From Candidatus Wallbacteria bacterium (GTDB taxonomy: Bacteria > Muiribacteriota > UBA6191 > JACPRK01), in the NCBI GenBank assembly GCA_016199905.1, contig JACQFU010000191.1, positions 1 to 11,458 on the forward strand: 11,458 bases of DNA. Reading direction: 5' to 3'. The notes under the pieces were generated by a model that saw nothing but the letters and a program-made list of their open reading frames with translations, was not told the DNA's origin and did not search any database. Below, in pieces: positions 1 through 7,886 of this stretch. Numbering within the stretch: the stretch's first letter is position 1; the number at the start of each line of letters is the position of its first letter. The translations under genes were made by a program, and so were the position numbers.

Positions 1-1026
1 CAGCGCGTTGCGCAGCAGGCCGCGGATGGTGACTTCTCCACGCCCTTCGATGTTGGCCTGGCGTGCCTCGAGCTGGACGACGTGGTCCTGCTGGAGCTGC
101 AGCTCGGCGGAGTCCTCGATGGTGATGATTCTCGCCTCGTGAGGCAGAAAGCTCGATAGCGCGTTGAGGGTCGTGGTCTTGCCCGAGCCGGTCTCGCCGC
201 TGACGACGATGTTGAGCTTGGAGCGGACGCAGCCCTCCACGAAGGTCGCCATTTCCTTGGAGAGAGTTCCGGCGGTAACCAGATTCGCCAGCTTCAGGGG
301 AATCTTCTGGAACTTGCGGATGGTGACGGTGCTGCCGCTCAACGATAGCGGGCGGATGACGATGTTGACGCGCGAGCCGTCGGGCAGCCGGGCGTCCGTC
401 ATCGGGCAGGTCTCGTCCACGCGCCGGTTGAGAGGAATGACGATTTTCTCGATGACCTGGCGCAGCGTCTCCTCGCTGGCGAAGGTAACCGCCGACAGAT
501 AGAGCTTGCCGGCTATCTCGACGAACACCTTCGACGGGCCGTTCACCATGATCTCCGTCACGTCCGAGTCCTCGAGCAGCTTCTGCAACGGTCCGAAGCC
601 GAGGATGCCTTCCAGGATGTCTTCCTTGATCTTGGCGATGACCTCCTCGGGCAGCTTCAGCTTGCGCTTGTCGAGCACCCCCGCGATCGCCTCGCTGACC
701 TGTTCGGAATACCAGGTCTTTTCGTTCTGGATGTTCTCGTCCTTGGCCGGTCCCAGGTCGGCCATCATCCGGTAGAGGGTCTCGCGCACCTCGCGGATGA
801 CCTCGGCGTCGTAGAGCTTTGGACGCACGTGAGGAGCCGGGCTGCCTGGCCGAAGACCCGGCGCCGTGGAATGGCCGTGGGCGCCTGCACGGGTCTGATT
901 GAGACGGCCCAGAAGGGAGTCGGTGGCGCGGTTGTCCGGGTTCCACGGATTGAACCCGGCCGTGGGCACGACACCGCCGGCGGTCGGCCGGCGGCTATCG
1001 CCCGGTGGGGCCTTGGAGGTGGCCAC
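1..1026 (-). CDS. cpaF: CpaF/TadA-family secretion ATPase (Flp/Tad pilus), 3' end outside window
   Basis: Cytoplasmic hexameric ATPase of the type II/IV secretion superfamily that powers Flp/Tad-type pilus assembly or a related export system. Read on the minus strand, 342 codons are visible. A variable Pro/Gly-rich N-terminus (about 1-75) is followed by the family's N-terminal domain with EIMVNGP (158-164). Then come the Walker A GETGSGKTT (277-285), the IEDSAELQL segment (303-311) and the start of the NIEGRGEVTIRGLLRNAL stretch, where the window ends. Walker B and the His box lie outside. The family is usually around 450 residues, so about a quarter is missing. No ATG precedes residue 80; the in-frame stop at 1078-1080 and the GTG at 1024-1026, with AAAGG about 8 nt upstream, favour the GTG start. 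A GTG at 967-969 is an alternative. It lies 113 nt downstream of a minus-strand envelope gene and has its own probable promoter. Family assignment is firm; the precise start is not. Confidence 0.93.
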   Translation of the reverse strand, partial: MATSKAPPGDSRRPTAGGVVPTAGFNPWNPDNRATDSLLGRLNQTRAGAHGHSTAPGLRPGSPAPHVRPKLYDAEVIREVRETLYRMMADLGPAKDENIQNEKTWYSEQVSEAIAGVLDKRKLKLPEEVIAKIKEDILEGILGFGPLQKLLEDSDVTEIMVNGPSKVFVEIAGKLYLSAVTFASEETLRQVIEKIVIPLNRRVDETCPMTDARLPDGSRVNIVIRPLSLSGSTVTIRKFQKIPLKLANLVTAGTLSKEMATFVEGCVRSKLNIVVSGETGSGKTTTLNALSSFLPHEARIITIEDSAELQLQQDHVVQLEARQANIEGRGEVTIRGLLRNAL

Positions 1027-1074
1027 GTTGCTTGCCTTTACCTGCGCGGCTGGTGGACCGCTCTGTCGCCCTCG

Positions 1075-1087
1075 ATTCTAGCACAGG
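1075..1087 (-). promoter_or_regulatory. Probable extended -10 promoter of cpaF
   Basis: On the minus strand CCTGTGCTAGAAT contains TAGAAT (1080-1075), one base off the TATAAT consensus at two sites, preceded by a TG-type extension. No convincing -35 lies 16-18 nt upstream. A start of transcription near 1068 would give a leader of about 42 nt before the GTG at 1026. Almost the same 13-mer stands in front of the aminotransferase gene (12 of 13 identical), which raises my confidence that both are promoters. Confidence 0.45.
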
Positions 1088-1092
1088 GTATT

Positions 1093-1110
1093 GTCCGGGC
1101 CGGGCCGGAC
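1093..1110. repeat. GC-rich inverted repeat just upstream of the cpaF -10
   Basis: GTCCGG and CCGGAC form perfect 6-bp arms around a 6-nt spacer. The element sits between the stop codon of the upstream minus-strand gene (1140) and the cpaF -10 box, where a -35 or an operator would be. It has no T-run on either side, so it does not fit a standard intrinsic terminator. It could be an operator, a weak terminator hairpin for the upstream gene, or chance in GC-rich DNA. Confidence 0.3.
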
Positions 1111-1139
1111 CGGAGCTCGCCTCTGCTTCGAAATCCCAG

Positions 1140-2753
1140 CTAGATATCGGCCACGATGTCGAGGAAGACCGTGTCCTCGTCGCGGTTGTTCTGGAAGAAC
1201 ACCTGGTGGCGTTCGCGCTCGGTGCGGTAGCCGAGTTCCAGGTGCGACGACCCTGCCAGCCGGCGCCGGTAACGGGCTTCGTAGGTGAGGTCGGCATAAG
1301 TGGAATCGAGCTCGGTCTGAAGGCCTTGCACGGCCATCCGCTCGTAGAGGATCGACAGGTCGACAGCGCTGTCGGCTCCGAACTCGATCGTGAAGGTGTT
1401 CTTGGAGCGGAACCCCTCGCGGTCCTGGAAGTCGAGTCGCGCCTGGCGGTTGAAGCGCTTGTAGGCGCGCATCCAGCTGGCCAAGGCCCAGCGCTTTCCG
1501 AAATGCCGGTACGAGTACTGGTCGAGCACGACGCGGTTGGAGTCGAACGGGCGGTTGTCCGTCGTGTAGGTCGACTCCAGAGCCACCTTCGAGGTGTCCA
1601 GAGCATCCTTGCCGACCCGCATCCGTTCGAGTGAGGCGCGGTTGTCGAACTGGTCGAAGAGGAATCGCGCGAAGTCGTTGTCGTCGCGGTTGGTGTAGTC
1701 GAGCTGATCGTCGGCCGTCCAGACGACGTCATCGTCGCTGGCGCGGCGAGCGAACATATCGAGCGTGGCTCGGCGGAAACTCGTGGCTGCGGAGATATCG
1801 CCGAAGCGCCGGGTGAACGCCGCGGTGGCGCCGAGGGCGGCTTCGCGCTGGCCGACGTGGTCGTGGAAGAGCCGCCGGTGGGTCGGGACGGACTCGGGCT
1901 CGCGCGACGCCTCCGCAAGCCGGCCCGCGCCAAACTCCAGCATCTTGGAACGCGAATGTCCCAGCTCCAGATCGCCGGCGTACTCGAACGATCCCGGTCG
2001 CGTCCTGGTCTCCTCCGGCGGCACCGGGAGCACTTCCAGATCGAGCGTCTCCGGGAAGTACCGGAAGAAGCCGACGGCGGCTCGCATCTGGTCGTGGTCC
2101 TCGATGGCGAGGTTGTCGAAGGTGGTGCGGCGGTACTCGAGACTGGCGGTGAGGTTCCGGTGATTGGCCCAGTCGCGATCGACGCTGACCGCGGCGCCGC
2201 CGCTTTCGAAACGGAACAGAGGATCGAAGCTCTCCCGGTGCACGTCCCAGAAGCCGCCGACATCCAGGAGCGTGCTCTCCCCCGCGAAGGTGCCCAGGTC
2301 GACGCGCAGGCGGTTGTCGAGGAAGTCGTAACGCTCGCTGTCGACCCGCTGCGGATCGTAGGCGTCCAGGCGCAACCGGTCGTCGACCAGCAGCATCCAG
2401 TTCTCGTTGAGGCTGGACTCGGCGATGCCCGCGAGGTTGGCCGAGAGGGCGCCGAAGTAGCCGCTTTCGGTGGCCGTAGCCGCCCCAACCGTACCGACTG
2501 GCGAGACGACCAGGCGCTGGTCGGTGCGGTCGACGTGCTGGTTGGAGAGACGGATGCGTCCGCGCAGGGAGAGCTCGTCGGGCGATTCTTCCTCTTGCGG
2601 CGCGGGTTCGACCGGCGGTGGCGGTGGCGGGGGCGGTTCTTCGCGCGGGGCGGCCTTGTCGATCACGGCGCGTGCGCTAGCCGGCGCAGCCAGGAGCGCC
2701 AGGGCCGCCAGCGCGCAAAGCGCCGCTGTTCTCAGGAAGTCGCGCGAGGTCAT
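1140..2753 (-). CDS. Secreted protein, probable outer-membrane beta-barrel, unknown family
   Basis: 537 residues. The start is placed at the ATG at 2753 because it begins a clear Sec signal peptide: basic MTSRDFLR, then an Ala/Leu core, with cleavage likely after ASA (27) or ARA (29). The same frame stays open upstream to 3089, but that extension runs through the divergent aminotransferase gene and is not credible. The SD is weak (CCAGG about 9 nt upstream). The mature protein opens with a charged segment carrying eight prolines in a row (40-47) and more Pro/Glu, suggesting a periplasmic spacer. The rest (about 58-537) is made of short alternating polar/hydrophobic stretches rich in Arg, Asp, Tyr and Phe, ending in repeated strand-like pieces such as SHLELGYRTERERHQVFF and DTVFLDIVADI, typical of a barrel. 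The last residue is Ile rather than the usual aromatic. I do not recognise a named family; a periplasmic beta-rich protein is the alternative. Confidence 0.75.
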   Translation of the reverse strand: MTSRDFLRTAALCALAALALLAAPASARAVIDKAAPREEPPPPPPPPVEPAPQEEESPDELSLRGRIRLSNQHVDRTDQRLVVSPVGTVGAATATESGYFGALSANLAGIAESSLNENWMLLVDDRLRLDAYDPQRVDSERYDFLDNRLRVDLGTFAGESTLLDVGGFWDVHRESFDPLFRFESGGAAVSVDRDWANHRNLTASLEYRRTTFDNLAIEDHDQMRAAVGFFRYFPETLDLEVLPVPPEETRTRPGSFEYAGDLELGHSRSKMLEFGAGRLAEASREPESVPTHRRLFHDHVGQREAALGATAAFTRRFGDISAATSFRRATLDMFARRASDDDVVWTADDQLDYTNRDDNDFARFLFDQFDNRASLERMRVGKDALDTSKVALESTYTTDNRPFDSNRVVLDQYSYRHFGKRWALASWMRAYKRFNRQARLDFQDREGFRSKNTFTIEFGADSAVDLSILYERMAVQGLQTELDSTYADLTYEARYRRRLAGSSHLELGYRTERERHQVFFQNNRDEDTVFLDIVADI

Positions 2754-2895
2754 GGTGAGAAGCCTGGGCCCCAGCAAGGACACGGGCCCGACTCTGCTAT
2801 CGACAGAAGCGGGCGGGAATGCGCGGTCAAATGGCACAAGTGGCCCGTAAGCGCCCGCCTGTGCTAGGATGTGCCGTTCCACGAGAATCGGTCGC
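2754..2895. promoter_or_regulatory. Divergent intergenic region between barrel-like gene and aminotransferase operon
   Basis: This 142-bp stretch separates two divergent start codons and should contain promoters for both directions. A plausible extended -10 is visible only toward the plus-strand operon (2858-2870). Toward the minus strand a TTGACC is present, but no -10 sits at a usual distance from it. I see no clear operator palindrome. Confidence 0.5.
2858..2870 (+). promoter_or_regulatory. Probable extended -10 promoter of the aminotransferase-dnaX-helicase operon
   Basis: CCTGTGCTAGGAT carries TAGGAT (2865-2870) with a TG-type extension directly upstream. No good -35 is seen at 16-18 nt. 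Initiation near 2877 would give a leader of about 20 nt to the ATG at 2896. The 13-mer differs by one base from the element in front of cpaF, which supports a shared promoter type. Confidence 0.45.
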
Positions 2896-4092
2896 ATGAT
2901 GGAGAAACATCTCATTTCCGCCCGCCTGCGCGCGGTGAAACCCTCGGCCACGGTGGCGCTCTCCGACCGAGCCCGGACACTCGCAGCGAGCGGACGCGAC
3001 ATCATCAGCCTCTCGGCCGGTGAGCCCGACTTCGACACCCCAGCGCACGTCATCCGTGCCGCAAGCGACGCGATGGCGTCGGGCTTCACGCATTACACCA
3101 ACGCTGCCGGCATCCCCGAGCTTCGCGAGGCGATTGCCGAAAAACTGGCGCGCGAAAACGGACTTCGGGTCGATCCGGGCAGGGAAGTCCTGGTGCTGCC
3201 TGGCGCCAAGCAGGGTGTTGCCTACGCCTGCCTCGCGTTCCTCGACGACGGCGACGAGTGCCTCTGTCCGGAGCCGTCCTGGGTCAGCTTCCGGGAGCTG
3301 GTCACGCTGGCTGGCGGGCGCTACATACCCGTGGCCACGCGCGCGGAGAACGACTTCCGCCTGGCGTCGGGCGAGCTCGAGCGCCACGTCACGTCGAAGA
3401 GCCGCATGATCATCCTCAACTCGCCCACCAACCCAACCGGCAAAGTCTGGAGCGCTGAGGAGCTCGAGGAGGTTGCCCGCGTGGCCCGCAAGCACGACCT
3501 GATCGTGCTCGTGGACGAGATCTACGAGAAGATCCTCTACGACGGCCGCAAGCACGTCAGCCTGGCGGGCTTGCCGGGTATGGCCGAGCGGTGTCTCACC
3601 TTGAACGGGTTCTCCAAGGCTTTTGCGATGACCGGCTGGCGGCTGGGGTACCTTGCCGGTCCGGCGCGATTGATCGAGCCGCTCCTGATGCTGCAGCAGC
3701 ATACGGCCACCTGCGCGGTGAGCTTCGCCCAGAAGGGGGCGGTCGCGGCGCTGCGAGGCGATTCCCGGGCTCAAGACGCGATGGTCGAGGCCTTCGTCAG
3801 GCGGCGCGCTCTGCTGATGGACAAGCTCTCCGGAGTGCCGGGACTTTCGGTCTGGAAGCCGGAGGGGACCTTCTATATGTTTCTCGACGTGCGAGGGTCG
3901 GGCCGATCGTCGCTGGAGGTGTCGGAGCACCTGCTGGAGAACGAGGGTCTTGCGATGACGCCTGGCGACGCCTTCGGTGAGTGCGGACAGGGGTTCATCC
4001 GGCTCTCCTTTGCGGCCTCGGAGAAGACGCTGATCGAAGCTGCGCGTCGAATCGACTCGGGTCTGCGGAAGCTGACCGGGACGCGAGGCTGA
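2896..4092 (+). CDS. PLP-dependent class I aminotransferase (aspartate/aromatic type)
   Basis: 398 residues, the normal length for aminotransferase subgroup I (AspC/AAT Ib-like). These cytoplasmic enzymes move an amino group between an amino acid and a 2-oxo acid; aspartate or an aromatic amino acid is the likely donor, but substrate cannot be fixed from sequence. Visible landmarks are SLSAGEPDFDTP near the N-terminus, NSPTNPTGK with the conserved Asn179, VDEIYEKILYDG with the PLP-contacting Asp207 and Tyr210, the Schiff-base lysine Lys241 in NGFSKAFAMTGWRLGY, and the substrate-carboxylate arginine Arg369 in GFIRLSFA. All catalytic residues are intact. The frame is open to an ATG at 2869, but the family N-terminus (ISARLRAVKPSATVAL) fits a start at the ATG pair at 2896/2899, which also leaves room for the promoter at 2858-2870. 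The SD is weak. It is first gene of an operon: dnaX begins 3 nt after its stop. Confidence 0.93.
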   Translation: MMEKHLISARLRAVKPSATVALSDRARTLAASGRDIISLSAGEPDFDTPAHVIRAASDAMASGFTHYTNAAGIPELREAIAEKLARENGLRVDPGREVLVLPGAKQGVAYACLAFLDDGDECLCPEPSWVSFRELVTLAGGRYIPVATRAENDFRLASGELERHVTSKSRMIILNSPTNPTGKVWSAEELEEVARVARKHDLIVLVDEIYEKILYDGRKHVSLAGLPGMAERCLTLNGFSKAFAMTGWRLGYLAGPARLIEPLLMLQQHTATCAVSFAQKGAVAALRGDSRAQDAMVEAFVRRRALLMDKLSGVPGLSVWKPEGTFYMFLDVRGSGRSSLEVSEHLLENEGLAMTPGDAFGECGQGFIRLSFAASEKTLIEAARRIDSGLRKLTGTRG

Positions 4093-4095
4093 TCG

Positions 4096-5811
4096 ATGGG
4101 CGCGGCGCTCAGCCTGTATCGAAAGTACCGCCCCAGCGTCTTTGCCGACGTCGCCGGGCAGGAGAGCGTCACGCGCGGATTGTTGGGCGCGCTGCGCTCG
4201 GGCGGAGTCAGCCACGCCTATCTCTTCACGGGCCCACGCGGGTCGGGCAAGACGACGACGGCGCGCCTTCTGGCCAAGGCGATCAACTGCAGGACTCCGA
4301 TGGAGGGCGAGCCTTGCAACACCTGCGAGCTTTGCTCGATGGCCAACGAGGGGCGGTTGCTCGACATCGTGGAGCTGGATGCGGCGAGCAATCGCGGCAT
4401 CGACGAGATCCGCACGCTGCGCGAGCAGGTCAACTTCTCGCCCTCACTTGGGAAGTACAAGACCTACATCCTCGATGAGGTCCACATGCTGACCAAGGAC
4501 GCGGCCAACGCGTTCCTCAAGACCCTGGAAGAGCCGCCGTCCCACGTCGTCTTCGTGCTGGCGACCACCGAGGCGCACAAGGTGCTGGCGACCATCGCCA
4601 GTCGCTGCCAGCGCTACGACTTTCAGCGCATCGGACAGGCGGCCGCCTCGGAACGGTTGACGCAGGTGCTGGTGGCGGAGGCGATCGACGCCGTGGCCCC
4701 GGAAGCGATCGAGGAGATCGTGCGCCGCGGGGACGGCAGCTTGCGCGACATGCTGGGCCTGCTGGAGCAGGTGCTGAGCCTTTCGGGTTCGCCGGGAACC
4801 CAATCCATATCTGCCGACGACGTGCGGCGCGCGCTGGGGCTGGCGCGGGCCGAGGCCGTCGAGCGGCTTTCAGGGGCGATGCGCGACCGCGATCCCGGAC
4901 GGCTGCTGGCCGTACTGGCAGAGATGCACGAGCAAGGCATCGAGCCGCATGCCATCCTGGGGCAGCTCACGGAGCACCAGCGCGACGCCCTGGCGAAACA
5001 GGTCGCCGCGCCGGGCCACGGGGCGGCAGACGCGGGGCGGTCGATCGCCGTGCTGGCGCGATTGTCGGCGCTGGCGCCGTCTCTGAAGCAAGCGCTGGAC
5101 CCGCGGCTGACGCTGGAGATTGGCCTGCTCGAGTCGGCCCACGCCGAGCTGCTCTCCGGCCGAGAGGAGTTGCTGCAACGGATCGAAAGCCTGTCTGCGG
5201 CAGTGGCGGTCCTGCAGTCCAGACCGGCCGGGGCTCCCGGGGTGGCACCCGCGCTTGCGCAGGAGCCCGCCGTGCCCGCGCCGGAGCCCGCGCCTCCGCG
5301 TGTCGCGGCCAGGCCGTCGGTGGTCCCGGCAGCGCCGCCGGCCGTCTCGCAGCCGAGCGCTCCGCTCGAGGCCGTCCAGGCGCCCGGTCCGGGCGATCCC
5401 CAGGAGTCGTTGGCCCCATTGGAGCAAGCAACTCCAGTGGATGCGGGCTCCGATTTGTGGGCGCGCGTCATCGAGGACCTCAACCGCGAGAAGCCGCAAA
5501 CGGCCGCTTTCGCCCGGGAGGGGCGGGCCCTTCCGCCCGCGGGCAAGAAGCTGCGTATCGTCTTCTCCAAGATCCATACCTTCCACCGCGGCCGGCTGGG
5601 CGAGGCCGATCACAGCGCCCTCCTGCGGAAGGTCGTCAAACAGCACTACGGCAAGGACGTCACGGTCGTCCTGGAGGAGGAGGCCGGCAACGCCGACGGC
5701 GTCGCCGCTCCCACGCTCGACAAGGACTGGGCCGACAAGGCAGTCCGAGAGGACAAGACCGTGAAGCTGATCCAGGAGACTTTTGCCGGAGAGATCGTGA
5801 GGACCGAATGA
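4096..5811 (+). CDS. dnaX: DNA polymerase III subunit tau/gamma
   Basis: 571 residues. DnaX is the AAA+ clamp-loader ATPase that loads the beta sliding clamp and, as tau, links the loader to polymerase cores at the fork. The sequence shows LYRKYRP at the start, Walker A GPRGSGKT (46-53), a four-cysteine zinc module (Cys65, 74, 77, 80), DAASNRGIDEIR, Walker B DEVH (127-130), TLEEPP (143-148) and the sensor-1 SRC with the arginine finger (169-171). An Ala/Pro-rich linker (about 376-450) leads to a C-terminal domain beginning near LWARVIEDLNREKP. SD GAGG lies 7 nt before the ATG. The gene starts 3 nt after the aminotransferase stop and its own stop overlaps the helicase start by ATGA, so translation is probably coupled. 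I saw no A-rich slippery run like that used in E. coli or Thermus to make the short gamma form, so a tau-only product is likely. The ybaB-recR pair that often follows dnaX is absent. Confidence 0.97.
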   Translation: MGAALSLYRKYRPSVFADVAGQESVTRGLLGALRSGGVSHAYLFTGPRGSGKTTTARLLAKAINCRTPMEGEPCNTCELCSMANEGRLLDIVELDAASNRGIDEIRTLREQVNFSPSLGKYKTYILDEVHMLTKDAANAFLKTLEEPPSHVVFVLATTEAHKVLATIASRCQRYDFQRIGQAAASERLTQVLVAEAIDAVAPEAIEEIVRRGDGSLRDMLGLLEQVLSLSGSPGTQSISADDVRRALGLARAEAVERLSGAMRDRDPGRLLAVLAEMHEQGIEPHAILGQLTEHQRDALAKQVAAPGHGAADAGRSIAVLARLSALAPSLKQALDPRLTLEIGLLESAHAELLSGREELLQRIESLSAAVAVLQSRPAGAPGVAPALAQEPAVPAPEPAPPRVAARPSVVPAAPPAVSQPSAPLEAVQAPGPGDPQESLAPLEQATPVDAGSDLWARVIEDLNREKPQTAAFAREGRALPPAGKKLRIVFSKIHTFHRGRLGEADHSALLRKVVKQHYGKDVTVVLEEEAGNADGVAAPTLDKDWADKAVREDKTVKLIQETFAGEIVRTE

Positions 5812-7772
5812 CCGATCTCACCAAGACTTTCATGGACCTGGGCCTTTCGGAGCCCCTCCTACGCGCCGTCGACGAGCTGGGATTCACCACGCCCACCCCG
5901 ATCCAGGCGGCGGCCATCCCCGTCGCGATGCGAGGCGTCGACCTCATCGCCCAAGCCCAAACGGGCACGGGAAAGACCGCGGCCTTCGGCATTCCCATCA
6001 TCGAACGCATCGATCCCTCGAACAACGTCGTCCAGGCCGTGATTCTCACGCCGACCCGGGAGCTGGCGGCCCAGGTCGCCGGCGATGTTGCCAACCTGGC
6101 CAAGCACCGCGGCGTCCGCATCGCCGCGATCTTCGGCGGCGAGCCGATCCGCAAGCAAATCCAGCTGCTGACACGCGGCGTCCACATCGTGGTGGGAACG
6201 CCCGGGCGGGTCATCGATCACCTGCAACGGGGGACGATTCGATTCGGCACGGTCCGGTACGCCGTCCTCGACGAGGCCGACGAGATGCTCGACATGGGTT
6301 TCATCGACGACATCCGGCGCATCCTGCGCAGCATCCCCCGCTCGCGCCAGACGATGCTCTTCAGCGCCACGATGCCGACGCCCGTTCTGCGCCTGGCCAC
6401 GAGCTACATGACCGAGCCCGAGCAGATCAACATGAGCGAGTTCAACTTGCTCGTGCTGAGTACCGAGCATCGCTGCTATGAGGTCAATGCCGACGAGGCC
6501 TACGCGGCGCTCACCGACCTGGTCGATCACGAGTCGATCACGCGCGGCCTGATCTTCTGCAATACCCGCCGCGAGACAGACGAGCTCGCAGCGCGTCTCA
6601 AGGGCGACGGCTACGAGGCCCTCGGCCTGCACGCCGATATGTCACAGGAAGAGCGCTCCCGCGCGATGTCGCACTTCCGCGAAGGCGAGATCGAGCTGCT
6701 GGTCGCCACGGACGTTGCCGCGCGAGGGATCGACGTCTTCGACGTTAGCCACGTCATCAACTTCCACGTGCCGCTCAACCCCGAGACCTATCTGCACCGT
6801 ATCGGAAGGACCGGCCGGGCGGGCAAGAAGGGCGTGGCCGTCACCTTCATACGCGACGGCGAGTTCCATGACGTACACCGCATTCAAGAGGGCATAGACG
6901 TCTGGATCGAACCGTGGCACTTGCCCGATCCCGCCGACGTGGCTCAGGCGCGCAGGGCCCGGCGCATCGAGAGGCGCATCTCCGCGGCGCCGCAGGAAGA
7001 CGTAGACGCCTTCGTGGGCGAGGCCGCCTATCTGCTCGATCGCTTCGGCGCCGAGCGCGTGACCGCGGCGCTGCTAGGGATGGTCTGGGCCCAGCAGGAG
7101 CTTCCGGCTGCGGCTGGTCCGGAGAACTCTGAAAAATTCCCCGACACCGGCGCCTCTGCCGGGATGGTCCGGCTGGTCGTCACCATCAGTCGGCGCGACA
7201 TCCGGGCTTCGGACCTGTCTCGCAGCGCCGCCGGCTACAGCGGCATGCCTCGCAAGGAAGTCGGCTACATCCGCCTGGGTGACGCGGAAAGCACTCTGGA
7301 GGTTCCCGAACGGTACGCTGCTGCAGTGCTCAAGAACCTCGATGGAGGATTCATCCGCGGCAAGAAGGTGCACGTGCGATTGGGCACCCCGGGGGGACGG
7401 CGCGAGCGGCCTCCACGCCGCTACGAGGAACCGCGGCCGCCCAGGCAACCCCTCGACGCCAGGGCACACGATGTGGAACCCTCGCTCCCGGGTGAACGCA
7501 CCGCTTCCGAGGCATCCGGCCACCCGGCACGTTTCCCCGTGGAGGCGCCTTCCGAAACCGGCACTCCGGAGACCGGTCGTTTTTCTCCTGGAACGCGTTC
7601 CCACGCGCCCGCTCCAGCCGAGGTCGCTTTGGCAAGTGCCTCTGGCGAACCCCTCGCACAACCGGAGAGCGCTGCCGATTCGCCCAGACGGCCTCGCCGT
7701 CGTCGTCGTCGCCGTCCTTCCGGTGCTCCCCCCCATCTATCCCCGGGTGCGCCGCCGTCGTCTGAAGCATGA
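5808..7772 (+). CDS. deaD: DEAD-box RNA helicase with DbpA-type RNA-binding domain
   Basis: 654 residues. An ATP-dependent RNA helicase of the DeaD/CsdA type, which remodels structured RNA in ribosome assembly, mRNA decay or cold adaptation. Motifs in order: Q-motif Phe8 and Gln33, motif I AQTGTGKT (50-57), PTREL (82-86), motif II DEAD (155-158), SAT (186-188), and motif VI HRIGRTGR (330-337). A DbpA-like RNA-binding domain follows at about 454-525 (MVRLVVTISRRD to KKVHVRLG). The last 130 residues are low-complexity Pro/Ser/Arg/Glu, with an Arg-rich run near the end, likely a disordered RNA-binding tail. The start is the ATG at 5808, overlapping the dnaX stop by 4 nt, with SD GTGAGG just upstream; the same frame is open 117 codons further up, but that part lies inside dnaX and is a shadow. 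The exact paralogue name (DeaD, CsdA, DbpA) is not secure, since the symbol rests on architecture alone. Confidence 0.94.
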   Translation: MTDLTKTFMDLGLSEPLLRAVDELGFTTPTPIQAAAIPVAMRGVDLIAQAQTGTGKTAAFGIPIIERIDPSNNVVQAVILTPTRELAAQVAGDVANLAKHRGVRIAAIFGGEPIRKQIQLLTRGVHIVVGTPGRVIDHLQRGTIRFGTVRYAVLDEADEMLDMGFIDDIRRILRSIPRSRQTMLFSATMPTPVLRLATSYMTEPEQINMSEFNLLVLSTEHRCYEVNADEAYAALTDLVDHESITRGLIFCNTRRETDELAARLKGDGYEALGLHADMSQEERSRAMSHFREGEIELLVATDVAARGIDVFDVSHVINFHVPLNPETYLHRIGRTGRAGKKGVAVTFIRDGEFHDVHRIQEGIDVWIEPWHLPDPADVAQARRARRIERRISAAPQEDVDAFVGEAAYLLDRFGAERVTAALLGMVWAQQELPAAAGPENSEKFPDTGASAGMVRLVVTISRRDIRASDLSRSAAGYSGMPRKEVGYIRLGDAESTLEVPERYAAAVLKNLDGGFIRGKKVHVRLGTPGGRRERPPRRYEEPRPPRQPLDARAHDVEPSLPGERTASEASGHPARFPVEAPSETGTPETGRFSPGTRSHAPAPAEVALASASGEPLAQPESAADSPRRPRRRRRRRPSGAPPHLSPGAPPSSEA

Positions 7773-7873
7773 TGAGTCCTGTAGTAGTCGTCCGCGGACC
7801 GAGGCCGGCTCCCTCCCCCCGAAACCTTCGTCTCGCCCCTCTCGTATTGGTGTGTGACGGTCGACAATGGATC

Positions 7874-7882
7874 AAGAGGTGA
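7874..7882 (+). promoter_or_regulatory. Strong SD fixing the start at 7887
   Basis: AAGAGGTGA is one base from the full AAGGAGGTGA complement of 16S rRNA (one G missing) and ends 4 nt before the ATG at 7887. It argues for that ATG and against the in-frame upstream ATG at 7854, which has no SD and would bury the signal peptide. Confidence 0.7.
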
Positions 7883-7886
7883 CCCG

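Noticed and set aside
995..2488. Minus-strand open frame of 497 codons overlapping the barrel-like gene
   Set aside because: Ser/Thr/Arg-rich shadow in another frame; the frame with the signal peptide is the credible one.
2754..2835. TTGACC as a -35 box for the minus-strand barrel-like gene
   Set aside because: No -10-like hexamer occurs at 16-18 nt; the nearest AT-richer bases are more than 20 nt away.
1857..2867. Plus-strand open frame of 336 codons
   Set aside because: Antisense shadow of the barrel-like gene with no SD or recognisable motif.
2827..4215. Minus-strand open frame of 462 codons
   Set aside because: Antisense shadow of the aminotransferase, whose catalytic residues are all intact on the plus strand.
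5457..5807. 117-codon N-terminal extension of the helicase frame
   Set aside because: It lies inside dnaX in another frame, and the ATGA overlap with SD GTGAGG at 5808 gives the family's normal N-terminus.
7863..7868. GACAAT as a -10 box for the 229-aa secreted protein
   Set aside because: No -35 lies at a usual distance, and the hexamer is only about 20 nt before the ATG and next to the SD.
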